Notes: generated by a model from the sequence alone, not told the origin. A stretch of 64,000 bases of DNA from Microbacterium foliorum (GCF_006385575.1 NZ_CP041040.1:3348001-3412000); one strand, 5' to 3'. Positions 18,368 to 28,167 are shown, counted from the first letter of the stretch. Made by a program: numbers and translations.

Positions 18368-20047
18368 TCAGACGCGAAGCGGGGTGCGGGGAACCCGAGC
18401 GGCTGCCGGCAGGATGAGTCGTGGTGTGCGCCATCGCTGTGCAGGGTCCCACCATGCCGGTCCGCGCACCTGCGGGAGGCCCCCGTTCATGCGGATCTCC
18501 CATCCGGAGGTGCCGAGGGATCGGTGGTGCCACCAGCACAACGGCACACCGTTATCCGTATGCGTCGGGCCGCCCTTTGCGTGTTCGGTGACGTGGTGGA
18601 TCTCGCACCACGACGCGGGGACGTGGCATCCCGGGATCAGGCACGCTTTGTCGCGGGCGATGATCGCCCGGCGTTGGTGCACGGTGAAGATCCGGTCGGT
18701 GGTCGTGATGCCGATGATGCGGCCTTCATCCATGAGTACCCGCTGGATCGCTCCCGAGCACGCGATCTGCGCCGCGAGCGAGACGGGCACATGGGCGCCG
18801 GATCCGGGGATCGTCGCCCACCCACCGTTACCGTTCGCTCCACTCGCTCCGCCCCCAGCGCTCCCGAAGGCGGCGGCTCCGAAGACGGCACCGGCGGCAC
18901 CGGTCGCACCGGTGGCATGAGCGGTGTGGGTGGCGAGGTCTTTCGCGTCGACGGTCACGACGACGACCGGCGATGAGCCACCGAGAGTGGGCATGTCCTT
19001 GTGCCGGGCAGCGATCCCGAGAGCTGCAGTCAGGGCGTCGTGGCGCTTCTGCGCCGCAGTACGGTCATCGAGCACACACCGCGGATCGGAGTTGAACGGA
19101 TCGGTCTCCTCCGGATCCGCCTCCACGTCAGCGTCTGCGCAAGCACCCGCACCCGCACCCGCACCCGAACCCGAACCCGAATCCGATTCCGAAAAGTCGG
19201 TATCGGGAGAATCCACGTCACCACCGGAACCGTCACTCGGGGCGAAGAACACCCCCGGCATCGGCGGGCCGTCACCCTTCGGGTTGAGGAACGCATCCAT
19301 GATCAGCTGCAACTGGGCGGCCGCCTCGGGGGTCAGGTACCCGCGAATCGCATGCATGCCGTCCGTCAACCGGCCGATCGTGATCCCCCGACGACGACGC
19401 GCATCCTCATCCTTCGGTTCCTCACCATCCGGGTCGAACATCGACGCGAGATCCTCCGCGAGGCCCTTCAAGTCCTGCACCGTCGGCGACGGACCAGCCG
19501 CATCCTCATCAGCATCCCGGGCCTCATCAGCATCCGGGTCTTCGTCGTCCCCCGCGTCGAGTCCGTGACCGCGCGCGCACCCCGCCAACGCGACATCGGC
19601 CGCCAACCGCTGCTCGACCGTGAGCCGATCCCAGACCTTCTCGATCGGGCCCGTCGCCGCCAGAAACCCCGCGACACCGACCACCCCGTCCAACAGCGCC
19701 AACCGCATCTCCGACCACCGCGCCGGCATCCTCTCCCCCGCCAGACTCAACGGCCGCCGCACCAGATCGACCACCCTGTCGACCCGGGCCGCACCCCGCA
19801 CATCCACCAACAGCGTCCGCTGCAACAACTCGTTCAGACCCCGACACCCCGCCGCATGCGGAAAGTCACCCATGTCAGCCGTCGCAACCGTCTCCACGAT
19901 CACCGCCTCCGCACGCCGGAACGCCGCCCCCGCACCCTGCAACACCGCGACCCGCTCCGCATCGCTCAGCCCCGCCAGCGCATCATCCGACAGCACCGCA
20001 TCCAGGTCAGCGATGACCCGATCCAGAAGCTCCGCAGTGCTGTTCAT
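18368..20047 (-). CDS. DUF222 / HNH endonuclease domain protein (13E12 family)
   Basis: This 559-residue protein has an N-terminal DUF222 region (about residues 1-340) and a C-terminal HNH nuclease motif with paired zinc-binding cysteines (CLIPGCHVPASWCEIHHV, then DNGVPLCWWHHRSL). The linker contains acidic and Gly/Ala low-complexity inserts (GSGSGAGAGAGA near residue 300; a second Gly/Ala tract near 390). Members of this family occur in many copies in actinobacterial genomes and are linked to the mycobacterial REP13E12 elements; their biological role is unsettled. A second copy begins at 63469 in this window, nearly identical over the HNH part. ATG start at 20047. Confidence 0.9.
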   Translation of the reverse strand: MNSTAELLDRVIADLDAVLSDDALAGLSDAERVAVLQGAGAAFRRAEAVIVETVATADMGDFPHAAGCRGLNELLQRTLLVDVRGAARVDRVVDLVRRPLSLAGERMPARWSEMRLALLDGVVGVAGFLAATGPIEKVWDRLTVEQRLAADVALAGCARGHGLDAGDDEDPDADEARDADEDAAGPSPTVQDLKGLAEDLASMFDPDGEEPKDEDARRRRGITIGRLTDGMHAIRGYLTPEAAAQLQLIMDAFLNPKGDGPPMPGVFFAPSDGSGGDVDSPDTDFSESDSGSGSGAGAGAGACADADVEADPEETDPFNSDPRCVLDDRTAAQKRHDALTAALGIAARHKDMPTLGGSSPVVVVTVDAKDLATHTAHATGATGAAGAVFGAAAFGSAGGGASGANGNGGWATIPGSGAHVPVSLAAQIACSGAIQRVLMDEGRIIGITTTDRIFTVHQRRAIIARDKACLIPGCHVPASWCEIHHVTEHAKGGPTHTDNGVPLCWWHHRSLGTSGWEIRMNGGLPQVRGPAWWDPAQRWRTPRLILPAAARVPRTPLRV

Positions 20048-20272
20048 ACCCCCTAGTCAACCCGCAGCCACCGACATTCGAGACCCGAAACCGCTCGCAT
20101 TTACCCCCGATCAACGCCATATTCCAATCTCCCAATACAGCGCAGAGCAGGGCGCGGGCCCGGTGGCGGCCAGCAACAGAAGGGGGACGACGAAGGCGGA
20201 AAGGGGGGAGAGAGAAGGAGGAGAGAGTGCGCAACTAGTGAATATAGGTAACTATGTAGTACCATCACAATC
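20048..20272. other. Intergenic region with A+T-rich promoter of the MarR gene
   Basis: This 225-bp gap lies between divergent genes. Its last 50 bp are clearly A+T-richer than the surroundings and include AGTGAATATAGGTAACTATG and GTAGTACC, imperfect inverted segments that could form the MarR operator and -10 region. No ORF of note is seen. Confidence 0.4.
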
Positions 20273-20788
20273 ATGGAACCGCTCTTCGTCGACCGCCTGC
20301 TGCTGATCGCAGACCTCTTCCAGAGGGACATGGCCCGTGCCTTCTACGGCACCGGCCTCACGACAGCCCGCGTGCACCTGCTCTGGGTGCTCCAGCACGC
20401 CGGGCCGTCGACGCAGCAGGCGCTGGCGCAGCTCTGCGAGGTCACCCCTCGCAACATCACCGGACTCGTCGATGCTCTCGAGAAAACGGGGCATGTGCGC
20501 CGCACCCCGCACCCGACCGATCGACGCGCCGTTCTTGTCGAGCTGACCGGCACCGCCACCGAGACGATGGCGCGGATGCAGGAGGAGCACGCTCAGCTCA
20601 ACGAGACTCTGCTGTCGGCGATCGCCCCTGCAGACCGCGCGGCCGTCGATCGAGGCCTGTCGGCCGTCGCCGCACATCTCGAGCACCTCGTGACCACCGC
20701 CGCAAGCTCCGCCCCCACCCCTGCCCCTGCCCCTGCCCCTGCCCCTGAAGACGCACGCGCGACCGGTACCCCCGAGGACACGCCATGA
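20273..20788 (+). CDS. MarR-family transcriptional regulator
   Basis: This 171-residue protein has a winged-helix MarR fold: helices leading into the recognition segment CEVTPRNITGLVDALEKTGHV (about residues 58-79) and a wing at TPHPTDRRAVLVELT. The C-terminal ~30 residues are a Pro/Ala-rich tail encoded by a CCCCTG hexamer repeated at about 20718-20746, which is unusual for the family. The gene overlaps the next by 4 bp (ATGA), so the membrane protein downstream is probably its functional partner or target. The ligand is unknown. Confidence 0.85.
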   Translation: MEPLFVDRLLLIADLFQRDMARAFYGTGLTTARVHLLWVLQHAGPSTQQALAQLCEVTPRNITGLVDALEKTGHVRRTPHPTDRRAVLVELTGTATETMARMQEEHAQLNETLLSAIAPADRAAVDRGLSAVAAHLEHLVTTAASSAPTPAPAPAPAPEDARATGTPEDTP

Positions 20789-21441
20789 CCGAGCAGCTGC
20801 AGACCACCGCTCCGAGCCCGACCCCGATCGCGCGCATCCTCAACTTCCTGCATCGCGCGTGGATCGCCGAGCTTCGCGTCTACTCGAGCATCGCCCGTGC
20901 GATCGCCCGTCGTCCCGCAGTGCCGAAAGGCGGCACGGGGATCGGCTACCACCGCCCCGTGCTCACGGTGCTGTTCATCTTCATCGGCCTCTCAGCCGTC
21001 GAGATCCCGATCCTCGACCTCATCGTGCACCAGTGGCCAACCGTGCGCATCACACTGCTGGTGCTCGGCATCTGGGGCGTCACGTGGATGGTCGGCCTGC
21101 TGTGCGCGATGCTCATGCGGCCGCACTCCGTGGGGCCTGACGGCGTCCGCGTGCGCAGCGGACTCGAGCTCGACGTGCCGATCGGCTGGGACGACATCGC
21201 GTCGGTCGCGATCAGCCGCCGGGTCGACGAACCCAAGCAGCCTCGGGTCATCGGCTCGGAGTACGCCGAGCGGATGCAGGATGAGACCAACGTCGAGATC
21301 GAGCTCGAACGCCTGGTCGCGATCCGCCTCCCGGGTCTCGCGCCGAAGGGCGGAGTGCACCATGTCGACAGCATCCGGCTGTGGGCCGATGATCCTCGCG
21401 CCTTCCTCGACGCCGCTCGACCGTTTCTGACAGCGGCCTGA
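20785..21441 (+). CDS. Two-helix membrane protein of unknown function
   Basis: This 218-residue protein has a cytoplasmic N-terminus, two closely spaced transmembrane helices (about residues 55-115) and a C-terminal soluble domain beginning MRPHSVGPDGVRVRSG, resembling a PH-like fold with a short DDIASVAISRR strand. It is translationally coupled to the MarR gene. Its TGA and the stop of the convergent YjbR-like gene together make the palindrome TGATCA with no spacer. Confidence 0.65.
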   Translation: MTEQLQTTAPSPTPIARILNFLHRAWIAELRVYSSIARAIARRPAVPKGGTGIGYHRPVLTVLFIFIGLSAVEIPILDLIVHQWPTVRITLLVLGIWGVTWMVGLLCAMLMRPHSVGPDGVRVRSGLELDVPIGWDDIASVAISRRVDEPKQPRVIGSEYAERMQDETNVEIELERLVAIRLPGLAPKGGVHHVDSIRLWADDPRAFLDAARPFLTAA

Positions 21442-21852
21442 TCAGTCCAACCCGCGATCGGCGAGCCACTGCTTCGCCACGAGCACAGGAGCCCTCACGA
21501 GCCACGCATCCGCGATGATCTCAGCCAGTCGGTCGCGGTCCATCGCGTCGAGCTGCACCAACACCCCGGGGTACCCGTCGAAGTGCGGGATCGAGAACAG
21601 ACCCTCGGGCTCTGCCGCCAGCAGCGTCTCCTTCTCTTCGAGGCTTGCGACTCGCACGCCCAGAACGGGGCCTTCAGGCCACACGAGTCCGAGATCTGCG
21701 AGCTGCCGCAGATCGACCTTGCTGGGCCCGCGCACCCAGGCGATCTGACCGCTCGGCAGCCGCCAGGAGGGCTCGCCGGTGTGACCGCCGACGCGCTCGG
21801 TCACACCGGGCAGCGCGAGAGCGATCTCTCGGACATCATCGACGGTCGCCAT
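21442..21852 (-). CDS. MmcQ/YjbR-like protein
   Basis: This 136-residue protein belongs to the MmcQ/YjbR family, a small alpha/beta fold related to CyaY, seen in VDDVREIALALPGVTE at the start and the final DAWLVRAPVLVAKQWLAD. The family's molecular role is unclear. ATG 21852 gives the normal family length. The open frame extends 26 codons upstream, but that part is Arg/Ser-rich and shows no homology. Confidence 0.78.
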   Translation of the reverse strand: MATVDDVREIALALPGVTERVGGHTGEPSWRLPSGQIAWVRGPSKVDLRQLADLGLVWPEGPVLGVRVASLEEKETLLAAEPEGLFSIPHFDGYPGVLVQLDAMDRDRLAEIIADAWLVRAPVLVAKQWLADRGLD

Positions 21853-21886
21853 CCGCCCATCGTCCTCCCGTTGTGAAGACGCCCGG

Positions 21887-22381
21887 TCAGCGCGAGTCGC
21901 GCTTCGCCTGTCTGCGAGCACCCTGAGCACGACTGGATGCGTCTCGCTTCACACCGCCGGTCGTCTGCTGATGCTCCCGCATGCGGCCACCCGACACGCC
22001 TTCATCGAGCGGTGCGTCAGAACCGGGACCGCTCCACTTGCCCTCGCGGGCTCGGGCCAGCCTCTCGTCCTTGAGCGCCTCCGCCTCCTCGTGCGCCACT
22101 CGAGCGAGCTCTGCGCTGATCAGCGAGAGCGCCTCCTCGAACACGTACGCGCGCCCTCTGGCCTTGTCCGACCCTGCGGCGGCGGCACCTCGGCCGCCCG
22201 CCTGCTCAACCCGCTCGGCAGCGCCGCGGCGATAGTTCGTCGTGTGCTTGTTGCGTGCCCGCCGAATCCGCTTGTGCAGCGCCAGCAGACCGTCTTCATC
22301 GAGCTCGGCGAGCCGATCCGGCTCGAGCTCGCGGATGAGGTCGCGCTCTTTGTCCTTCAGAACCCACAGGTACTGGTCCAT
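21887..22381 (-). CDS. Charged, coiled-coil-prone conserved protein
   Basis: This 164-residue protein starts MDQYLWVLKDKERDLI after a GGAG site 6 nt upstream of ATG 22381. It is rich in Arg, Glu and Ala, with predicted helices throughout and a basic C-terminal tail (GARRQAKRDSR). The segment HKRIRRARNKHTTNYRRGAA suggests nucleic-acid binding, but that is inference. No catalytic motif is seen and the family is not recognised with confidence. Confidence 0.65.
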   Translation of the reverse strand: MDQYLWVLKDKERDLIRELEPDRLAELDEDGLLALHKRIRRARNKHTTNYRRGAAERVEQAGGRGAAAAGSDKARGRAYVFEEALSLISAELARVAHEEAEALKDERLARAREGKWSGPGSDAPLDEGVSGGRMREHQQTTGGVKRDASSRAQGARRQAKRDSR

Positions 22382-22537
22382 CTCGTGCTCCTTCGGTCGA
22401 GGCTCCCCATCGCCAGTCGTGCAACCGAGTATGCAGTCGGAGCGCACCCAGCGCCAGGGGTTCTTGCGTCGTGGAAACCCGTCGCAGCCGCATCCATCCC
22501 CGGGCGCCCGAGAGGGACCGTCTTGCGCACATTGCGT

Positions 22538-22570
22538 GACCCCGCACCCGACCGACGCGGCCGCGGGGTC
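22538..22570 (-). terminator. Hairpin after the GH38 gene
   Basis: GACCCCGC and GCGGGGTC form an 8-bp stem 16 nt beyond the alpha-mannosidase stop codon on the minus strand. Confidence 0.5.
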
Positions 22571-22585
22571 TCGAGACCGACTGCC

Positions 22586-25582
22586 TCAGCGCACGATGCG
22601 CAGCGTACGCACCTCGAACGGCCGCAGACGCAGCTCTCCGCCCACGCGCCCGTCGTCCAGCGCGTCCTCGATCAGCGAGACCTCACGGATCTCGCTGTGC
22701 TCGAAGTCGGCGGCGAGCGACCCGACAGCACGGCGCCCGAGCGCCTCGTAGAGGCGCACGATCACGTCGCCCGAACCGTCGTCGGCGAGCTTCACACCCG
22801 AGACCACGATGCCCTCACCATCGACGGTCACGAGCGGCGTGACCTCACGAGCGCCGCGCACCAGCGTCGGCAGCGAGTTGAGGCGGATGCCCTCGGCGGT
22901 CGCGATCGCAGCATCCGCGCCGACCACGAAGCCGATCTCGATCTGGTGGTGGCCGTGATCGGTGTCGGGGTCGGGGAACCGGGGCGCGCGCAGGAGCGAG
23001 AGCCGCACCGTGGTCGTGACGGCATCATCCGACACCTCCCTCGAGGTGTCGTAGCCGTAGATCGAGTCGTTCACGAGCGCGACGCCGAAGTCCTGCTCGC
23101 GCACCAGCACGAAACGGTGCATCGAGGTCTCGAACTTCGCCGCCTCCCAGCTGGTGTTCGTGTGCGTCACGCGCGACTGGTAGCCGAACTGCGTCTCGGC
23201 CTCGGTGTGCGTGGCCTGGATGTCGAGCGGGAACGCGAGCTTGAGCAGCTTCTCGGTCTCATTCCAGTCGATGTCGTTGCGGAGCAGCACGGTGCGCTGA
23301 CCGGGAGCAAGGGTGATGGTCTGCTCGATCGTCGACTCCGAGAACGACCGCGTGACGACGACGGAGGCTGTGCCATCGACGACGGATGCCGAGATCGAGT
23401 CGACGGCGGTGAGGTCGTCGACGCTGTTGCGGTAGTACTTGTCGATGTCCCATGCGTCCCACATGTTCGGGAAGTCCTGGTGCAGCTGGAACAGGTTCGC
23501 CGGGCGCCCTTCGGCCACCGCCTCGCGACCCGAGGTCTTGTCGACCGCCGAGACGATGAGCCCGTCGGCGGAGATCAGCACGGAGACGAGCTCGTTCTCG
23601 AGGCGCCACCCGCCGTCCTCTCCCGAGAGCATGACGGATGCCGGGGCAGGCGCCTCGACGAAGCCCGCTCCGAGCGCGCGGCCACCGCTGCCGACCGACG
23701 TCGGCACGAACCGCAGCTCGCGATCGCCCTCGCCCGCGAGCGAGCGCCGAGCGGCGACCGAGATGTCCTCCGCATCAGACAGCACGTTCGTGAGCACCTC
23801 GACGGCCTCGCGATGCACCCAGGCGACCGACGTGCCCGGCAGGATGTCGTGGAACTCGTGCAGCAGCACGGTCTCCCACAGCCGGTCGAACTCGGCCTGC
23901 GGGTATGCGGCGCCGGTGCGCACGGCATCCGTCGCGGCCCACAGCTCGGCCTCGACGAGCGCGTGCTCGGCCCAGCGGTGCAGCGCCTTCGTGGCGTGCT
24001 GGCTGGTGAGGGTGCCGCGGTGCAGCTCGAGATAGAGCTCGCCGACCCACACGGCCGGGTTCGGCAGCTCGGCGCGGGCGGCATCGAAGAAGGTGTCCGG
24101 GTGCTCCCACACGACCCGCGCGCTGCCCTCGAGGTTCTCGAGGCGCTTCGCCTTGCCGGTCATCTCACGCGTGGTGCCGCCGCCGCCGTCGCCCCAGCCG
24201 ACCGGGGCGATCGACCGGGAGGTCACGCGGTTCTCCTTGAACTGGCGAGAGGCCTTGGCGACCTCCATGCCGCTCAGCTGCGAGTTGTAGGTGTCCATCG
24301 ACGGGAAGTGCGTGAACACCTGCGACCCGTCGATGCCCTCCCAGAGGAAGGAGTGGTGCGGGAAGACGTTCTGCTGGTTCCACGAGATCTTCTGCGTGAA
24401 GAACCACTCGAACCCGGCGCGGCGCATGAGCTGCGGCAGCGCCGGCGAGTAGCCGAAGCTGTCGGGCAGCCAGACACCCTTCGAGCGGATGCCGAACTCG
24501 CGCTCGAAGAATCGCTGACCGTAGGAGAACTGGCGCACGAGCGACTCGCCCGTCGGCATCACGGTGTCGGATTCGACCCACATGCCGCCGAGCGGCAGGA
24601 AGCGTCCCTCGGCGACGGCGGCCTTGACCCTGGCGTAGACCTCTGGGCGGTGCTCCTTGAGCCACGCGTACTGCTGCGCGCTCGACATGCCGTAGAGGAA
24701 GTCGGGCTGCTCGTCGATCAGCGTCGTCATCGACGAGGTGGTGCGGGCCACCTTGCGGATCGTCTCGCGCACCGGCCACAGCCAGGCGGAGTCGATGTGC
24801 GCGTGGCCGATCGCCGAGATGCGGTGAGCGCTGGCCTCGGCGGGGGCTGCGAGCACGCCCGCCAGGCGAGCGCGAGCGTCGGATGCCGTCTGCACGATGC
24901 GCTGCAGATCGAGCACGTCGAGGGCATCGTCCATGGCCTGCAGGATCTGCATGCGGCGGGGCGAGGTCGCCGGCAGCTCGGCCTGCAACTCGAACAGCAC
25001 CTCGAGGTCGAGCGACAGCTCGAACACGTCCTGCTCGAAGACGGCGAGGTCGATGCGGCGGGTGCGATAGAGCGGCTCACGTGAAGACGTCTGGATGTCG
25101 CCCTCCTGCGTCGGCAGGAAGGGGTGGTAGTCGAGCAGCACCGGGTTGGCTGCCGCCTCGAGATACAGCTCGACGGGCTCGTCGCCGTGCGCATCCTCGG
25201 TGATCGGCAGCCACTGGTTGCGCGGGTTGATGCTCTTGACCGGGCTGCCGTCGGGCCGGTAGACGAGTGCCTCGCACTGGAATCCGGGCATGTTGATGTC
25301 GAATCCGAGGTCGATGACGGCCTCGACCCGACGGCCGGCCCATTCGGCGGGCACGCGACCGGTGATCTTGAACCAGGTCGTCGACCAGGCAGGACCCCAC
25401 ATGCTCGGCACGGATGCCGGAGTGAATTCGAGAGCGAGGCCGTCTGCGGGGCTGATCGGCTCGCCCGGGAGCTGGTTCACCTCGATCGTGAGGGGCACGG
25501 ACGCGGAGTGGACGGCCGGGCGGATGCGCTCGTCGAGCACCCGCTTGACGCGGCCGACGGTGAGCGAGGTGTCGTCATGCAT
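22586..25582 (-). CDS. GH38 alpha-mannosidase
   Basis: This 998-residue enzyme removes alpha-linked mannose with retention of configuration, using a zinc ion. Zinc ligands His262 and Asp264 lie in GHAHIDSAWLWPV, the nucleophile Asp374 in WLPDSFGYSPALPQL, and a further zinc-site region in HEFHDILPGTS. The C-terminal half carries the beta-rich mannosidase domains. No signal peptide is present, so it acts in the cytoplasm on imported oligosaccharide. ATG 25582 is preferred (GGAG 9 nt upstream) over the upstream open frame. A LacI-type operator lies 83-98 bp before the start. It belongs with the GH92, GH5 and GH18 genes of the same locus. Confidence 0.94.
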   Translation of the reverse strand: MHDDTSLTVGRVKRVLDERIRPAVHSASVPLTIEVNQLPGEPISPADGLALEFTPASVPSMWGPAWSTTWFKITGRVPAEWAGRRVEAVIDLGFDINMPGFQCEALVYRPDGSPVKSINPRNQWLPITEDAHGDEPVELYLEAAANPVLLDYHPFLPTQEGDIQTSSREPLYRTRRIDLAVFEQDVFELSLDLEVLFELQAELPATSPRRMQILQAMDDALDVLDLQRIVQTASDARARLAGVLAAPAEASAHRISAIGHAHIDSAWLWPVRETIRKVARTTSSMTTLIDEQPDFLYGMSSAQQYAWLKEHRPEVYARVKAAVAEGRFLPLGGMWVESDTVMPTGESLVRQFSYGQRFFEREFGIRSKGVWLPDSFGYSPALPQLMRRAGFEWFFTQKISWNQQNVFPHHSFLWEGIDGSQVFTHFPSMDTYNSQLSGMEVAKASRQFKENRVTSRSIAPVGWGDGGGGTTREMTGKAKRLENLEGSARVVWEHPDTFFDAARAELPNPAVWVGELYLELHRGTLTSQHATKALHRWAEHALVEAELWAATDAVRTGAAYPQAEFDRLWETVLLHEFHDILPGTSVAWVHREAVEVLTNVLSDAEDISVAARRSLAGEGDRELRFVPTSVGSGGRALGAGFVEAPAPASVMLSGEDGGWRLENELVSVLISADGLIVSAVDKTSGREAVAEGRPANLFQLHQDFPNMWDAWDIDKYYRNSVDDLTAVDSISASVVDGTASVVVTRSFSESTIEQTITLAPGQRTVLLRNDIDWNETEKLLKLAFPLDIQATHTEAETQFGYQSRVTHTNTSWEAAKFETSMHRFVLVREQDFGVALVNDSIYGYDTSREVSDDAVTTTVRLSLLRAPRFPDPDTDHGHHQIEIGFVVGADAAIATAEGIRLNSLPTLVRGAREVTPLVTVDGEGIVVSGVKLADDGSGDVIVRLYEALGRRAVGSLAADFEHSEIREVSLIEDALDDGRVGGELRLRPFEVRTLRIVR

Positions 25583-25664
25583 GGTGTGATTCTCCGGGCT
25601 CGGCGGTGAGTGGGCGTGACTCGCGCCCGGGAGTGGGGCGGTTGCCGACAATGCTATCGGATTT

Positions 25665-25680
25665 ACTAAAGCGATCTAGT
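25665..25680. promoter_or_regulatory. LacI-type operator 1 of the glycan locus
   Basis: ACTAAAGCGATCTAGT matches the locus consensus RCTnAAGCGnTnTAGT and sits in front of the GH38 gene, in the gap divergent with the LacI-family gene. Confidence 0.75.
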
Positions 25681-25716
25681 AGATCGGTTGCAACCGCGTT
25701 CGGCGGCTTTCTCGCG

Positions 25717-25737
25717 GCTAAACCGATCAAGTAGGGT
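25717..25737 (+). promoter_or_regulatory. LacI-type operator 2 overlapping a leaderless promoter
   Basis: GCTAAACCGATCAAGT (25717-25732) resembles the locus consensus and runs into the -10 box TAGGGT (25732-25737). That box lies 7 nt before the regulator's ATG, so the repressor should block its own promoter. Confidence 0.65.
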
Positions 25738-25744
25738 GAGGCGC

Positions 25745-26776
25745 ATGGCTTCGGGCAAACGCGTCACCATCGCGGACATCGCGCGCATGGCCGGCGTCTC
25801 GCCCGGAGCCGTGTCGTTCGCACTCAACGGGCGCCCCGGCGTGAGCGACGAGACCCGCCAGCGGATCCTCTCGATCGTCGAAGAGAACCACTGGCAGCCG
25901 AGCTCCGCGGCGCGCGCCCTGGTCGGCGCCCGAGCCAACACGGTCGGCTTCGCGCTCGCGCGTCCGGCCCGCTCGCTCGGATCCGAGGCCTTCTTCACCG
26001 ACCTCATCGCCGGCATCGAGTCGCGGCTCTCCGAGAGCAAGGTCAGCCTGCAGCTGCGCCTGGTCACCGACATCGCCGAGGAGATGGAGGTGCATCGTCA
26101 GTGGCGGTCGTCTAACCAGGTCGACGGCATCATCCTCATCGACCCCCGCGACGACGACCCCCGCAGCGACCGGATCGCGGCGCTCGATGCTCGCGCGGTG
26201 CTGATCGGCTCGAAGCCCTCCCCCGAGGGCGCCGTGCCGAGCGTCTGGATCGCCGACGACGAGGTGGCCGAGACGCTCTTCTCCTACCTCGCGGCCCTGG
26301 GGCACACGCGCATCGCCTACGTCGCCGGTCCGGCCGAGCTCGAGCACACCCGCCTGCGCGCCGAGGTGCTCGACCGCATGGCGGCCGACGGCGTCTCGGG
26401 TGACGTGATCACGACCGACTTCTCCCCCGCACGAGCATCCGCAGTCACCCGGTCACTGCTCTCGGGACGCCTTCGCCCGACGGCGATCGTCTACGACAAC
26501 GACGTGATGGCCGTGGCGGGACTCCGCGTCGCGCAGGAGATGGGCCGCGCCGTTCCCCGCGACGTCTCGATCGCATCGTTCGACGACTCGGTGATCGCCG
26601 GCCTGATCAATCCGTCGATCACCGCGATGACCCGCGACACGTTCGAGCTCGGCGAGCAGGCCGCGACACTGCTGCTGCAGCAGATCGTCGCCGGGATCAA
26701 CCTGCCCAGCGCTCAGGGCCCGACACCGACCCTCACCGCCCGCGAGAGCACGGCTCCGCCGGCGGCAGCATCCTGA
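25745..26776 (+). CDS. LacI-family repressor of the glycan locus
   Basis: This 343-residue regulator has the N-terminal LacI HTH and hinge (TIADIARMAGVSPGAVSFAL, then NGRPGVSDETRQRI and an alanine-rich hinge near SSAARAL) and a C-terminal sugar-binding periplasmic-protein-like domain. ATG 25745 follows a TAGGGT -10 box by 7 nt, so its mRNA should be leaderless. Its operator overlaps that box. Four further sites with the same consensus precede the GH38, GH5, binding-protein and GH18 genes. The inducer is unknown but is probably a mannose-containing oligosaccharide from the imported glycan. Confidence 0.9.
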   Translation: MASGKRVTIADIARMAGVSPGAVSFALNGRPGVSDETRQRILSIVEENHWQPSSAARALVGARANTVGFALARPARSLGSEAFFTDLIAGIESRLSESKVSLQLRLVTDIAEEMEVHRQWRSSNQVDGIILIDPRDDDPRSDRIAALDARAVLIGSKPSPEGAVPSVWIADDEVAETLFSYLAALGHTRIAYVAGPAELEHTRLRAEVLDRMAADGVSGDVITTDFSPARASAVTRSLLSGRLRPTAIVYDNDVMAVAGLRVAQEMGRAVPRDVSIASFDDSVIAGLINPSITAMTRDTFELGEQAATLLLQQIVAGINLPSAQGPTPTLTARESTAPPAAAS

Positions 26777-26813
26777 CGAAGACCCACCGGTGTCTCGCGA
26801 CTCCGTCGTCAGG
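26772..26813. terminator. Inverted repeat holding both convergent stop codons
   Basis: CCTGACGA and TCGTCAGG pair across 26 nt. Each arm contains the stop codon of one of the convergent genes (LacI and GH5). Confidence 0.35.
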
Positions 26814-28119
26814 CGTCGACGACGGTGTTGACGGAGCCGTAGGGGTCGACGCCGTTCGTCGACAGATCGGGACGGATGAGGCGACGGATGCCGCGCGCGG
26901 CGAGCGCCGCGTCGTCTAGGGCCGTCTGCGAGGTCACGAACGCGGGGTCGACGCCGGCCTCGCAGGCATCCACCCAGGCCTGGAACACCGCGCCGCCGGG
27001 GCTGAGCGCCGCCCGACTCACCGGCACCTCGCGCTCGTCGACATCGACCACGATCGCGGTCTCGCGCTCGGGCACCGCGGTGCGCTCGCGCAGTTCGGGG
27101 ATCAGCTCGGCGAATCGCCGGCCGAGGGGCTTGGCCGCGCCGCTCTGATCGATCAGGCCGAGCGAGTACTCCAGTTCGGGGAAGTCGCCGAGATCGCGGC
27201 TCACGTCGTGCGAGCACCACCAGGTCACGCCCCAGAGGTTCTCGGTGCGCGCCGCCGACCGCAGGGTCGCCTCGAGGAAGCCGGGCATCTCGCTCTTGTC
27301 GAGGCAGTTCGACGGGGCCCCCACCTCCTGCAGCCAGACGGGACGCTCGAGGTCGGTGGCGAAGGCCCGGGACAGCTCGATGAGGTACTCGGCGTGGCGG
27401 TCTGCGGCGACCGACCGGCCTCCGTAGCGCTGCGCCGTGCCGTTGAAGATCCAGGAGTGGATCGTGGTCATCTCACCCAGACGCGATGCGTGCGCGGGGG
27501 TGAAGCCGTGCCCGTCCATGTACCAGACCGCGTCGTACTCGCTGTGGACATGAGAGAGACCGGGTGCCGCCTCCTCGGCGGCGGTGAGCAGCGACTCGAT
27601 CCAGTGGCCCGCCTCGTCGATCGTGACCGGCCACGGCGACGGATGCGTGTGCGCCGAGAACTGGTTCGTCTCGTTGCCGAGGGTCAGCCCGAGGAAGTTG
27701 GGGGCGTCGCGCAGCGCGCCGGCGAGCGTCTGCACGAGGTCGACCTGCCCGCTGAGCGCGGTCGGGTCGGTGAACATGTTGCGGTCGTGCCAGGTGTACA
27801 GCCAGGACGGCACGAAGTCGAAGCTCGACAGGTGCCCCTGGATGACGTCGACGCTGGTGTCGAGCTCGAACTCGGCCGCGATGTCGACCATGGCGCGGAC
27901 ATCGTCGATCGCCTTCGTGCGGATGAGCGTACGGTTCGGCTGCAGCACCGTCCACAGCGGGAAGACCCTCACGTGGTCGAGCCCGAGCTCCGCGAGGGCC
28001 GCGAAGTCGCGCCGCACATCGTCTGGCGTGAAGTCGAGCCAGGAGTGCATCCAGTCCTTCGACGGCGTGTAGTTCGCCCCGAATCTCAGGCGAGCATCGA
28101 GAGCGCGGCGCTGCGTCAT
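26809..28119 (-). CDS. GH5 beta-mannosidase, subfamily 18-like
   Basis: This 436-residue TIM-barrel hydrolase opens [16 protein letters not shown] and resembles the GH5_18 beta-mannosidases that bifidobacteria use to split Man-beta-1,4-GlcNAc from the N-glycan core. The predicted acid/base is Glu150 (LGNETNQF) and the nucleophile Glu265 ([10 protein letters not shown]). No signal peptide is seen, so it acts on imported sugar. ATG 28119 has GGAAAGG 9 nt upstream. A LacI-type operator containing TATAGT, a likely -10 box, lies 49-64 bp before the start. Subfamily assignment rests on memory of family sequences, not a search. Confidence 0.82.
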   Translation of the reverse strand: MTQRRALDARLRFGANYTPSKDWMHSWLDFTPDDVRRDFAALAELGLDHVRVFPLWTVLQPNRTLIRTKAIDDVRAMVDIAAEFELDTSVDVIQGHLSSFDFVPSWLYTWHDRNMFTDPTALSGQVDLVQTLAGALRDAPNFLGLTLGNETNQFSAHTHPSPWPVTIDEAGHWIESLLTAAEEAAPGLSHVHSEYDAVWYMDGHGFTPAHASRLGEMTTIHSWIFNGTAQRYGGRSVAADRHAEYLIELSRAFATDLERPVWLQEVGAPSNCLDKSEMPGFLEATLRSAARTENLWGVTWWCSHDVSRDLGDFPELEYSLGLIDQSGAAKPLGRRFAELIPELRERTAVPERETAIVVDVDEREVPVSRAALSPGGAVFQAWVDACEAGVDPAFVTSQTALDDAALAARGIRRLIRPDLSTNGVDPYGSVNTVVDA

Positions 28120-28167
28120 GTGTCCGGACCTTTCCGACAGAGCCCTCCGACGAGGACATGTCGCACC

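Noticed and set aside
20718..20746. CCCCTG hexamer tract as a phase-variable element
   Set aside because: It is a six-base coding repeat that keeps the frame and encodes a Pro/Ala tail, so changes would not switch the gene on or off.
21971..25084. Long plus-strand frame opposite the GH38 gene
   Set aside because: No domain content, and the GH38 active-site motifs are on the minus strand.
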